DNA from: Candidatus Acetocimmeria pyornia
Lineage (GTDB): Bacteria; Bacillota; Sulfobacillia; UBA3575
Direction of reading: 5' to 3'
Length of the DNA stretch: 35,106 nt
Assembly (NCBI GenBank): GCA_004367365.1
Contig: SESX01000007.1
Span: 1 to 35,106 of the forward strand
Shown: piece after piece, positions 9,728-18,470 of the stretch
How the letters are laid out: each line of letters begins with the position of its first letter
Numbering within the stretch: the stretch's first letter is position 1
Notes under the pieces: generated by a model
The model's input: the letters and a program-made list of their open reading frames with translations, nothing else
Database searches by the model: none
What the model was told of the DNA's origin: nothing
Program-made: the position numbers and the translations under genes

Positions 9728-10648
9728 GTGGAAAAAAGGATCATAACTGCTGCCATCACAGGTGCCATACACACCCCTACCATGTCGCCCTATTTACCCA
9801 TTACGGCGAAACAAATTGCAGAAGAAGCCGTGCGCGCCCACGAGGCGGGGGCGGCGGTAGCACATATTCACGTTCGAGACGAAGAGACCGGGCGTCCGGC
9901 ATCTGATATGAATCTTTTCAGGGAAGTAGCTTCTTATGTAAAAGCCCGCTGTGACATGATAATTTGTTTCACTACCGGCGGTCGTCTCGGGGCAAGTGTA
10001 GAAGAGCGCATCAAAGTTGTGCCTACATTTGAACCAGAACTAGCGTCTTGCAACTTCGGTTCTATTAACTTTGCACTCTTTCATGTTTTAGAACGCCTAA
10101 AAGAAGTTAAGTATTCTTGGGAAAAAGATTACTTAGCCATGACAGAGGACTTTATTTTTCCGAATACCTTTAAGACTTTAAAAGATTACTCTAGATATTT
10201 TAAGAAATACAACACCAAGGCTGAAATGGAAATTTATGATGTGGGCATGATTAACAACGCAAGTTTTATGATTAACAGGGGGTTTTTTGAAAAACCGGTT
10301 TATCTTCAGTTTGTGATGGGGATCTTAGGGGGAATCCAACCATCAATCGAAAACCTGTTGTTTCTGTATAACAATGCAAAAAAACTTATCGGGGATTTCC
10401 AATGGTCAGTTTGTGCTGCCGGGAAACATCAGACAAATATGTGCACGGCTGCCTTGCTCATGGGGGGGCATGTCCGGGTAGGCCTGGAGGATAATTTATA
10501 CTTGGAAAAAGGCGTGATGGCGAAAAGCAATGCAGAACAGGTGGCCAAGATTGTTCGTATTGCACGTGAATTGGGGATAGAACCAGCTAGTCCCCAAGAG
10601 GCACGCAAAATCCTAGGCCTCAAAGGGTTAGATAAAGTTAAATTCTAG
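9728..10648 (+). CDS. Beta-keto acid cleavage enzyme (BKACE, DUF849; 3-keto-5-aminohexanoate-cleavage-enzyme-like)
   Basis: ITAAITGAIHTPTMSPYLPITAKQIAEEAVRAHEAGAAVAHIHVRDEETGRPASD; FTTGG; GGHVRVGLEDNLYLEKG. Likely GTG start at 9728 after AGGTGAGGTGG. Confidence 0.92.
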   Translation: MEKRIITAAITGAIHTPTMSPYLPITAKQIAEEAVRAHEAGAAVAHIHVRDEETGRPASDMNLFREVASYVKARCDMIICFTTGGRLGASVEERIKVVPTFEPELASCNFGSINFALFHVLERLKEVKYSWEKDYLAMTEDFIFPNTFKTLKDYSRYFKKYNTKAEMEIYDVGMINNASFMINRGFFEKPVYLQFVMGILGGIQPSIENLLFLYNNAKKLIGDFQWSVCAAGKHQTNMCTAALLMGGHVRVGLEDNLYLEKGVMAKSNAEQVAKIVRIARELGIEPASPQEARKILGLKGLDKVKF

Positions 10649-10657
10649 CTTCTTTCA

Positions 10658-10686
10658 CTCCTCCTGCTCCTTGGGAGCAGGAGGAG
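10658..10686 (+). promoter_or_regulatory. Perfect 13-bp inverted repeat in the BKACE / hydroxyacyl-CoA dehydrogenase intergenic region
   Basis: CTCCTCCTGCTCC-TTG-GGAGCAGGAGGAG, with no following U-tract. Confidence 0.6.
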
Positions 10687-10713
10687 AAACCTTAGACGCG
10701 AGGAGATTTGCTG

Positions 10714-11679
10714 ATGATGAAACTGGAAGAGATGCGGAATATCTCTGTCATCGGTGCTGGCATTATGGGCCATGGTCTTGCTCTTACCTACGCCTTAGGG
10801 GGCTATCAAGTAATTCTAAATGATGTTAGCGACACAATTCTTGATGCTGCACTGGAGCAGGTGAGAGACATTCTGGAACTTTATGCAGAAAGGAATCTCA
10901 TCCAGGGAGCCGAGATAAAGGGTGTGCTTTCACGGATATCTGTCACAACCGACTTGCACGAAACAGTAGCAAGTGCTGATTTTGTTACAGAGGCGATTGT
11001 TGAAGACATTACGGAAAAAAGAAAGCTTTTTAAGATGCTTGATGCAATGTGTCCAGGACACACCATTATCGCAAGTAATACTTCATCACTGCTAATTAAG
11101 GATTTTGCTGCAAATATCACAAACCTTGAGAGATTGAACAAGATCTTGATTACCCACTGGTTCAATCCACCGCACATTATACCGGTTGTCGAAGTTGTCC
11201 AGGGAGATCATACCTCAGAAGAAACCGTCAATCTTGTTTGTGAACTCTTAGAGAAAGTGCGGAAGGTACCAATAAAAATAGCACGGGAAATCCCCGGTTT
11301 TTTAGTAAACCGGGTACAGTCGGCCATGTTTCGTGAGGTTCTGTCTTTATGGGAACAAGGAGTAGCCACTATAAAAGATATTGATCTGGCCATAAAGGGA
11401 AGTATGGGGTTTCGTCTGGCCAGCTTTGGCCCCTTTGAAATAGCTGACTTAGGGGGTGTAGATACATGGTACCGGGTTGCTGAAAACTTGTTCAAGGTAC
11501 TTGATAATTCACGCCAACCACCAAGACAACTTAAAGAAATGGTGGACAGAGGAAAACTAGGTTTGAAAACCGGAAAAGGGTTTTATGATTACAGCGAGGA
11601 CTCTCCTCAAGAAAAGCGGGGTAACAAAATTAAGGCAAGGGATATCGAATTCTTGGAGCGCCTAAAACGTTTATATTGA
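10714..11679 (+). CDS. 3-hydroxyacyl-CoA dehydrogenase family protein
   Basis: Rossmann motif ISVIGAGIMGHGLALTYALGGYQV; ASNTSSLLIKDFA; THWFNPPHIIPVVEVVQG; IPGFLVNRVQ; GKGFYDY. SD AGGAG at 10701. Confidence 0.9.
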   Translation: MMKLEEMRNISVIGAGIMGHGLALTYALGGYQVILNDVSDTILDAALEQVRDILELYAERNLIQGAEIKGVLSRISVTTDLHETVASADFVTEAIVEDITEKRKLFKMLDAMCPGHTIIASNTSSLLIKDFAANITNLERLNKILITHWFNPPHIIPVVEVVQGDHTSEETVNLVCELLEKVRKVPIKIAREIPGFLVNRVQSAMFREVLSLWEQGVATIKDIDLAIKGSMGFRLASFGPFEIADLGGVDTWYRVAENLFKVLDNSRQPPRQLKEMVDRGKLGLKTGKGFYDYSEDSPQEKRGNKIKARDIEFLERLKRLY

Positions 11680-11760
11680 TCAAGGTAGTCGAGCCCTAGG
11701 GTTGCTTTTAAGCTGCCCTGAGCCAAGAAATATAGATCTGACACTGGGAGGTCATCTTAA

Positions 11761-12729
11761 ATGACTAAACTCATTACCGGTGGAACTGGCTTTATTGGAG
11801 CCGAGCTTGCACGGATACTTGTTGAGCGAGGCGAAAATGTAGTCCTCTTTGATATCGCGCCGAATTATAATCGCCTGGAAGGTATCGAAACAAAAGTAAA
11901 AGTAGTTCAGGGAGACTTGAGTAACTGGTCCGAGGTTTTTAATGTTGTTAAAGAAAATAGTATTCAATGCATTTATCACCTGGGCGGAATGTTAAGCGTC
12001 CCATCAAATGCAAACCCATGGGCTTCCTTTAGAGCTAATGTTTGCGGAACTTTTCATGTCTTGGAGGCTGCTCGTCTTTTTGAGGTTGAAAAAGTAATAT
12101 TTTCAAGCACCTCCGCCACCTATGGTTTAGACACCGAGCCGGTCGTTACAGATAAATCAGTCCAGCGGCCGACCACCATGTACGGGTGCGGCAAGGTCTA
12201 CGGTGAACTTCTCGGCAGATTTTACCTGAACAAATTTGGATTAGATTTTCGTTCCGTACGGTATCCTTCGATCATTGGTCCAGGCGTGAAAACCCCAGGA
12301 GTCGCCCAATATAACTCCTGGATGATTGAACATGCTGCCCTCGGGAAGCCCTTTGAATGTGATGTAACCGAAGAGACAACAATACCGGTCATGTATTTTA
12401 AGGATGCAGCAAGATGTGCGGACATGATATGTGAAGCACCGAAAGAAAAAATAAAAACAGTGAACTATAATGTGAATGGAATTTCACCGCAAAAAACTGC
12501 CAAGGAAATTGAATTAATCATAAAAAAATATCTTCCGGAGGCTGTTATTACTTATCATCCTAACCCTGAAATCATGAAATTCTATAAATCATTAAACATG
12601 GAAACATACGATGATACTAATGCTCGTGAAGAGTGGGGTTGGACTCCTCTCTATCAAACCTTTGAAAAAGTAGTGGCTGACTTTATTGAGGAAATTCGTC
12701 AACACCCGAAGCGGTACGGGATCACGTAG
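11761..12729 (+). CDS. NAD-dependent epimerase/dehydratase family protein (extended SDR, L-threonine 3-dehydrogenase-like)
   Basis: GGTGFIGAELARILVERGENVVLFD; FSSTSATYG; YGCGKVYGELL. Confidence 0.85.
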   Translation: MTKLITGGTGFIGAELARILVERGENVVLFDIAPNYNRLEGIETKVKVVQGDLSNWSEVFNVVKENSIQCIYHLGGMLSVPSNANPWASFRANVCGTFHVLEAARLFEVEKVIFSSTSATYGLDTEPVVTDKSVQRPTTMYGCGKVYGELLGRFYLNKFGLDFRSVRYPSIIGPGVKTPGVAQYNSWMIEHAALGKPFECDVTEETTIPVMYFKDAARCADMICEAPKEKIKTVNYNVNGISPQKTAKEIELIIKKYLPEAVITYHPNPEIMKFYKSLNMETYDDTNAREEWGWTPLYQTFEKVVADFIEEIRQHPKRYGIT

Positions 12730-12737
12730 AACTGAAC

Positions 12738-12789
12738 AGCCACGGGTGTTCCTTTGAGACCAGCAATCAAAGCTGGCCTTGGCTTTTTT
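12738..12789 (+). terminator. Rho-independent terminator ending the BKACE operon
   Basis: AGCCACGG (12738-12745) pairs with CCTTGGCT (12777-12784), inner stem CCAGC/GCTGG, then TTTTTT. Confidence 0.7.
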
Positions 12790-13164
12790 GGTCAGGCGAA
12801 TAACGTGCCCGAAGACGGGGTAGCGTGCAGCTGACAAGTCGCCTTCTACAGGCCTCAAGGGCTCACCATCACATCATCTCAGGTGTTGTGTTTTTTTCCT
12901 GCCCTCTACCAGCCAACTACGGGAGGCTGCCCCGTCCTCGGCTCGACCTTTTGGTTTCCATCTGCCGGCTTCGAGGAGGGCCTTTGTTGCAGTAGACTTG
13001 GATTCCACCCAGACCTTTCGACCTCTGATCATCTAGTGGCCGCTTGGACCCTGCAGCACCTAACCAACCACCACATGCAACCACCACATGTATTGAACCT
13101 GGACAGGCCTTATATGGGTCGAAGCCTGAGCATGCGCGGGTACTTTGGGCTCAAAGGGGGAGGG

Positions 13165-14901
13165 ATGTGCTTGTTGGTTCAAGATATGGTTGATGTTCCA
13201 CTGGCAGCAATGGTGGTGCTGCCGGTCCACACCTCTCCTAGCGAAGCTCTGAAGATCTTGGATGCCAACGGTGAAAGTGTCGGCGTCGTGGTGGACAAGA
13301 AAGGCTGCTTGCTGGGCAAGGTGAGGAGAGACCTGTTGCTGTCGGAAAGTGACCATGAGAACCTACGTCCTTTTCTGGAGCCTGTGGAAAATATCGTGCG
13401 TACTTTCGAGAACGCAACAGTTTTGGTTTCTTCCTTTCGAGACGGCCGTAGGAAGAAGGTGTACGTGGTAGATGAGGATGGCAACTTGGTTGGTGCCGTA
13501 TCCTCAAGGAACAACGGTCTTAACACCTTGGTCAAGGCGAGCAGTTTACTGCCCATTCCTGACATTTTTGATGCCATGCATGATGCAATCATTGTCATCG
13601 ATGAAACAGGAACCATTGTCTACGCCAACCATGCTTATTCACGCATCATCGGAGTCCAGGTGGGAAAAATTTTGGGCAAGAGAATGCAAACAGTAGAACC
13701 TACTTCACCCTGCCTAGGGGTTTTGAATGGTGATCCACCGATTCTAAACCGGTGTATACGGATTCAATCCCTTGGAATTGAAGTAATAGCCAGTATTACC
13801 CCAATTTATCAAGGTCAGAAAAAAGTAGGTGTTATTTCCGTTTTTCGCAGTATTGATGAGACCCTCAGGCTGAGCATCGAGCTGCAAAGGCTGAAGAACG
13901 CGGCCTCGAACCTGCAGCGAAAATCAAAACGAGAGCGCAAGCTCCCCCCGGCTTTTGCACATTTTGTGGGGAAAAACAAGCGTTTCCTGGATACCCTGGC
14001 CTTGGCAGCCAAGGTGGCGCCAACGGGTGCTACGGTGATGATCCGGGGAGAAAACGGTGTGGGCAAAGAGATTCTGGCCAAGGCGATCCATAACAGCAGC
14101 CCACGCAGCAGCCGTCCCCTGGTTAAGGTAAACTGTGCAGCTATCCCTGAGCAGTTGTTGGAGAGCGAACTTTTTGGCTATGAAGAAGGTGCATTTACAG
14201 GGGCCAAAAAGGGAGGTCGGATCGGGAAATTTGAATCGGCCCATAAGGGTACGCTCTTTCTAGATGAAGTGGGGGACATGAGCCTGGCCATGCAGGCCAA
14301 GCTTTTGAGGGCAATCCAGGAAAAGGAGATTGAGAAAATTGGTAGCAACCGGGTAGTACAGGTAGATGTACGGATAATTTCGGCTACCAATAAAGATCTG
14401 GAAGCCATGGTGGCCCAAAAGCGCTTTCGGGAGGACCTTTATTACCGCCTCAATGTAATGCCGATTATGATCCCGCCCCTACGGGAAAGAAAAGACGATA
14501 TACCGTTACTGGCAGAGCATTTTATGAAGCAGTACTGCAGTGAACTGGGGAGAAAAGAAATCGTGATTTCCTCTGAGGTTATGGAGATATTCATAGCCTA
14601 CAGGTGGCCAGGGAATATTCGAGAGCTTCAGAATGCTGTGGAGCATGGAGTTATCCTGTGCACTGACGGTGTCATGACTCCCGAGCACCTACCTTGGTAC
14701 TTGCAGAAGGTATCGAGTCGAGTTCAGGTTAGTCAACCCAGCGGTGTGACGGCACTGCGCAAGCTGGTTGCCCAGGTGGAAAAGGAGGCCATCGTGGAAG
14801 CTTTACGGATGTGTAATAACAACAAGAGTGCAGCCATTAAGGCACTTGGCATTAGTCGGCGCACATTTTACGAAAAGATGAAGAAGTACCGGATACGGTA
14901 G
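13165..14901 (+). CDS. Sigma-54-dependent transcriptional activator (CBS-like N-terminus, PAS, AAA+ with GAFTGA, Fis-type HTH)
   Basis: GENGVGKEILAKAIHNSS Walker A; EGAFTGAKKGG; GTLFLDEVGDM; C-terminal NNNKSAAIKALGISRRTFYEKMKKYRI. The open frame extends to 12883, but the segment before ~13165 does not look domain-like. Confidence 0.92.
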   Translation: MCLLVQDMVDVPLAAMVVLPVHTSPSEALKILDANGESVGVVVDKKGCLLGKVRRDLLLSESDHENLRPFLEPVENIVRTFENATVLVSSFRDGRRKKVYVVDEDGNLVGAVSSRNNGLNTLVKASSLLPIPDIFDAMHDAIIVIDETGTIVYANHAYSRIIGVQVGKILGKRMQTVEPTSPCLGVLNGDPPILNRCIRIQSLGIEVIASITPIYQGQKKVGVISVFRSIDETLRLSIELQRLKNAASNLQRKSKRERKLPPAFAHFVGKNKRFLDTLALAAKVAPTGATVMIRGENGVGKEILAKAIHNSSPRSSRPLVKVNCAAIPEQLLESELFGYEEGAFTGAKKGGRIGKFESAHKGTLFLDEVGDMSLAMQAKLLRAIQEKEIEKIGSNRVVQVDVRIISATNKDLEAMVAQKRFREDLYYRLNVMPIMIPPLRERKDDIPLLAEHFMKQYCSELGRKEIVISSEVMEIFIAYRWPGNIRELQNAVEHGVILCTDGVMTPEHLPWYLQKVSSRVQVSQPSGVTALRKLVAQVEKEAIVEALRMCNNNKSAAIKALGISRRTFYEKMKKYRIR

Positions 14902-14980
14902 GGCGTTGATTAAGCGCGCCCAGCGCAATTTTAGAACCTGTTGATGAAGGTAAAAGAGCTTGTGGGGGCCATGGAGATTA

Positions 14981-14991
14981 TATACATTATA
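14981..14991 (+). repeat. 11-bp direct repeat TATACATTATA, copy 1 (candidate enhancer site)
   Basis: Exact copy at 15089-15099; lies ~240 bp upstream of the -24/-12 promoter. Confidence 0.35.
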
Positions 14992-15088
14992 GCCGTACGT
15001 CTAAAAAGTATACAAAGAAAGGAGTGGTGTTGCGCTGTTTCATAAGGATGGGCTTCTAACAATTTAACCAAGAAACCTGTCTACAATC

Positions 15089-15099
15089 TATACATTATA
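15089..15099 (+). repeat. 11-bp direct repeat TATACATTATA, copy 2 (candidate enhancer site)
   Basis: Exact copy of 14981-14991; lies ~130 bp upstream of the -24/-12 promoter. Confidence 0.35.
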
Positions 15100-15218
15100 T
15101 ATCTAATCTAAATATAAACACGGTGCTGAGGGTGCCTTGCGGGGTTTAGATTTAGATAAAGGTTGCGAGTGGTCGGGTGGAACCGCGGGGCAGGTATTCC
15201 TTCTGGTACTTGGTAATC

Positions 15219-15235
15219 TTGGCGCGATTTTTGCG
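15219..15235 (+). promoter_or_regulatory. Sigma-54 (-24/-12) promoter for the BCCT transporter
   Basis: TTGGCGCGATTTTTGCG against consensus YTGGCACGRNNNTTGCW: GG and GC elements present with exact spacing. Immediately downstream of a sigma-54 activator gene. Confidence 0.75.
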
Positions 15236-15484
15236 ATAAAGGGTTTGTGTGGTAGTAGCTGTAACCCAAATCAAAACCTACCTACCGCGGGTCTACGTGT
15301 ACTTGGAGGAATGTCGAGAAACATCAAGCGGCATGCCTTGGCGCAAGAAGGGAGGGGGTAAAGGAAAGCAAGAGATATGCGAATTTTCGAACGATGGAGT
15401 AGTGACAGAGGCGATGCAGCTGAAGAAGTTCAGAAAGTGGTATTAACAACAAATTACAAAATCTTGTGATCGGAGGTAGGTGTG

Positions 15485-17068
15485 ATGCAAAAAACCAGTG
15501 TGGATTGGCAAACATTTTTACCCACGCTAATTGTCTTGGCATTACTCTCTGTCTCCATTGCCATTAATCCTGAAGGAGCGGGCGAAGCTGTCAATTCAAT
15601 GTTGGCCTTTATTACAAATCAATTTGGCTGGTCTTTTGAACTTTTTGTCCTGGGGATATTTTTCTTCTTGATGTGGTTAGCTTTTGGACCTTACGGAAAA
15701 GTAAAGCTGGGTACACCTGATGATGAGCCGGAGTTTTCATATTTTACCTGGATCGCGATGTTGTTTTGCAGTGGAATTGGTACTACCTTGTTGTACTGGT
15801 CTATTATCGAACCGATGTATTATCTCCAAGGACCACCGGTAGGCGTACAGCCTGGTTTTGAAGCAGGCTCGACTGTTGCAGCGGAATGGGCCGCCACGTA
15901 CGGGTTATTTCACTGGGGGTTCTCCGCGTGGGCTGTGTATGCCATTCCGACACTACCAATCGCTTATGCACTTTACGTAAAGAAAATACCGGTTCTGAGG
16001 TTAAGTGCTGCCTGCAGGGGTGTCCTAGGTAAGCATACAGATGGTGTTATTGGTATAGCTATCGATGTACTCGCCATGTTTGGTATCGTAGGTGGTGTTG
16101 GAACTGCATTAGGTCTTGGGGTCCCGCTGATTTCGACTGAAATCAATGAAATCTTCGGCATCCCAGATACTTTCGGGCTGCAAATAGCGGTAATCTTGAT
16201 TTGGTTGTCCATCTTTGGAACCAGCGTGTACCTAGGTTTATATAAAGGAATCGCAAAGCTGTCTAATTTCACCGTATACTTGGCCCTTGGCTTACTTGCA
16301 TACGCATTCCTGGCTGGCCCCACGATGTACATCCTGAACCTAGCTACCAACAGTGTTGGCTTAGTCTTTGATAACTTTTTCCGCCTCAGCATGTGGACTG
16401 ACCCAATAGCAGAAGGAGGATTTCCACAAGGCTGGACAACTTTTTATTGGGCCTGGTGGCTTGCTTTGGCGCCTTTGATGGGTATCTTCGTTGCTCGAAT
16501 TTCAAAAGGGCGGACCATAAAGGAAGTAGTAATTGCTGAAACGGTATGGGGAACCCTGGGTTGCTGGGTGTTCTTCTTCGTTTTTGGTGGCTATACACTT
16601 AATTTGGAGCTGAACCAGATATTGTCCGTCAGCTCCATCATGTCAGAAAGCGGGACAACAAGGGCTGTTGTTGAGGTTCTCAAGACGTTACCCCTGCCAG
16701 GGCTCGTGATGCTCGTAACTTTGGTAATTTCATTTGTATTTTCTGGAACCACGTATGATTCCGCGGCCTATACGCTTGCCAGCGGCACAACTAAGGGCAT
16801 CGGTCTTGGACAGGAACAACCTCCACGGTGGTTCAGGGCGCTGTGGGCGGTTATTATTACAGTTGTCGCAATTGCATTAATGCTCATCGGTGGATTGAAG
16901 GTTCTTCAGCTGTCATCTGTCGTCGCGGCATTTCCGTTAATACCAGTGTTTGTCATCATGGCCGTATCGTTTGTGAAATGGCTCCATGAAGACCATGGCA
17001 AGTACCTAGCTCCCTCGGCACGCAGTGTTGACCTGGGCAGCGGTTCAAGTCCATCGCTGGATGCTTAA
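15485..17068 (+). CDS. BCCT-family transporter (betaine/carnitine/choline type)
   Basis: ~12 hydrophobic segments; GIGTTLLYWSIIEPMYYLQGPP; WAATYGLFHWGFSAWAVYAIPTLPIAY; FFVFGG; GTTYDSAAYTLASGTTKG. Confidence 0.92.
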   Translation: MQKTSVDWQTFLPTLIVLALLSVSIAINPEGAGEAVNSMLAFITNQFGWSFELFVLGIFFFLMWLAFGPYGKVKLGTPDDEPEFSYFTWIAMLFCSGIGTTLLYWSIIEPMYYLQGPPVGVQPGFEAGSTVAAEWAATYGLFHWGFSAWAVYAIPTLPIAYALYVKKIPVLRLSAACRGVLGKHTDGVIGIAIDVLAMFGIVGGVGTALGLGVPLISTEINEIFGIPDTFGLQIAVILIWLSIFGTSVYLGLYKGIAKLSNFTVYLALGLLAYAFLAGPTMYILNLATNSVGLVFDNFFRLSMWTDPIAEGGFPQGWTTFYWAWWLALAPLMGIFVARISKGRTIKEVVIAETVWGTLGCWVFFFVFGGYTLNLELNQILSVSSIMSESGTTRAVVEVLKTLPLPGLVMLVTLVISFVFSGTTYDSAAYTLASGTTKGIGLGQEQPPRWFRALWAVIITVVAIALMLIGGLKVLQLSSVVAAFPLIPVFVIMAVSFVKWLHEDHGKYLAPSARSVDLGSGSSPSLDA

Positions 17069-17100
17069 ACCTCTCGGGGTTCTTGAAGACGGGATTTCTT

Positions 17101-17131
17101 GGTGGAACGTACGTTGTTCCACCTTTCCTTT
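17101..17131 (+). terminator. Rho-independent terminator after the BCCT gene
   Basis: GGTGGAAC (17101-17108), loop GTACGTT, GTTCCACC (17116-17123), then TTTCCTTTGTCTT. Confidence 0.65.
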
Positions 17132-17248
17132 GTCTTGATCTGTGCCAGGAGTTGTTCCTTCGGGTCCAGCTTCGAGAGGATCGCCACGACATCCCGGCTG
17201 CCAGGACTAAAGCCAGAGACTGTCAACTAGTCCTCCATGGCGCCTTGC

Positions 17249-17319
17249 GGAGCGGCGGTACCATTGAGGATGAAAATTGACGGCGGTATTGTGCAAAGGT
17301 TGCACGCCAGGGTTGCTCC
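17249..17319 (+). repeat. Dispersed imperfect repeat, copy B (similar to 4683-4774)
   Basis: GGAGCGGCGGTACC..ATGAAAATTGACGGCGGTA..GTTGCACGCCAGGGTTGCTCC; the terminal 21-mer matches copy A at 20/21. Confidence 0.5.
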
Positions 17320-17449
17320 GGAGCGAGACCGGTTATGCGTCAGCCACAAAATCCAGGGTGGAGCCGGCATTTTCAGCAGGCAGCTCAGGGCTCAAAAGGG
17401 GTTAGATTCGCCGAAGAACGATCCTGTTTATGGAGAGGATGAGGACTAC

Positions 17450-18259
17450 ATGGACAGTAATGAAAAACTAAGAATTTCTTCAGAAATCCTGAGAAAGGCC
17501 AAGGAATTTGATGCTACTTTGGTTGGCATTGCGAGTGTCGAAGAACTCAAGAGAGCGCCTTCTTTTACTGTAGCTCCCAAGATGCCTGAATACAGCGGAG
17601 TTGGCGCGGATAAGGAGAAAATACCTGGCCTTGGAAGTGGAGAGGTGGTATGGCCAGAAGGGGCAAGATCGGTCATTGTGATCGCTTTTGCCCACCCAGA
17701 AAACCAACCTGAACTTGATTACTGGTATGGTAGTATTAGCCCCATTGGTAACAGAAGGCTGATGGCGACGATTAATAAGCTTGTGAAATGGCTAAACGAA
17801 ACCTATGATGTGCGTCCATGTCATCTGCCGTATCATGTAGAAAGGGGAGGCATATTTTTAAAAGATGCTGCAGTACTGGGGGGCTTAGGGTGTATTGGGA
17901 AGAACAATATGCTTGTTACTCCTGAGTATGGACCAAGGGTGAGATTGAGAGCTATGACTGTAAATATAGATCTGCCTTCTACAGGACCTCTTAATTTCGA
18001 CCCTTGCGCCGGTTGTGATGAGAGTTGTACCAAGGCATGCCCAGAAGAGGCTTTCAGCAAGCAGTTGTATAAAGCGAAAGAATACGGGAGAGAAGAACTC
18101 CCTGGAAGAAGGGGTAATTATGACCGTTTGGCTTGTAATATTCAAATGAAACTAGATGAGAACATCGCTGAGATCCAAGAAGCTGAGGATTGTGACCAGC
18201 CATTAAGAGTGGTAAAGTACTGTCGAAAATGTGAATTTGCTTGTTGGGTCGGGAAATAG
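17450..18259 (+). CDS. QueG / reductive-dehalogenase-like Fe-S protein (epoxyqueuosine-reductase-like fold)
   Basis: HVERGGIFLKDAAVLGGLGCIGKNNMLVTPEYGPRVRLRAMTVNIDLP; ferredoxin motif CAGCDESCTKACP; second C-rich tail CRKCEFACWVGK. ATG 17450 after GGAGAGGATGAGG. Confidence 0.75.
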   Translation: MDSNEKLRISSEILRKAKEFDATLVGIASVEELKRAPSFTVAPKMPEYSGVGADKEKIPGLGSGEVVWPEGARSVIVIAFAHPENQPELDYWYGSISPIGNRRLMATINKLVKWLNETYDVRPCHLPYHVERGGIFLKDAAVLGGLGCIGKNNMLVTPEYGPRVRLRAMTVNIDLPSTGPLNFDPCAGCDESCTKACPEEAFSKQLYKAKEYGREELPGRRGNYDRLACNIQMKLDENIAEIQEAEDCDQPLRVVKYCRKCEFACWVGK

Positions 18260-18392
18260 AAGCTCCATGTCCAGGTGCAGCTTTGAACTTGGCGGGAGCA
18301 ACTAACACTGGAGGACGGTGTGGACCGCGGGCCTGGGGGGCGAAGGGCTTGTGTAGAAACAGGCTTAGTCAATTTGGGTTTAGTAAAGATGA

Positions 18393-18453
18393 ATACGGCG
18401 GGGTGAAGACGGGGTACGGCTTACCTGAGACGGTGGCCGTATCTTTTTGTCTG
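18393..18453 (+). terminator. Possible terminator/attenuator after the QueG-like gene
   Basis: ATACGGC (18393-18399) or TACGGC (18415-18420) pairs with GCCGTA(T) (18436-18442), followed by CTTTTTGTCTGTT. Confidence 0.4.
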
Positions 18454-18470
18454 TTCACCCTTCAGTGAAC

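Noticed and set aside
12883-13164. N-terminal extension of the sigma-54 activator ORF
   Set aside because: Cys/His/Pro-rich with no domain-like character; the CBS-like domain begins after ~13165, so the extension is probably untranslated.
15174-15187. CGGGTGGAACCGCG, a 13/14 match to the T-box core AGGGTGGNACCGCG, upstream of the BCCT gene
   Set aside because: It lies upstream of the sigma-54 promoter, the preceding ~200 nt are AT-rich with no recognisable Stem I/specifier, and no terminator with U-tract follows. Probably chance; an Infernal search with RF00230 would settle it.
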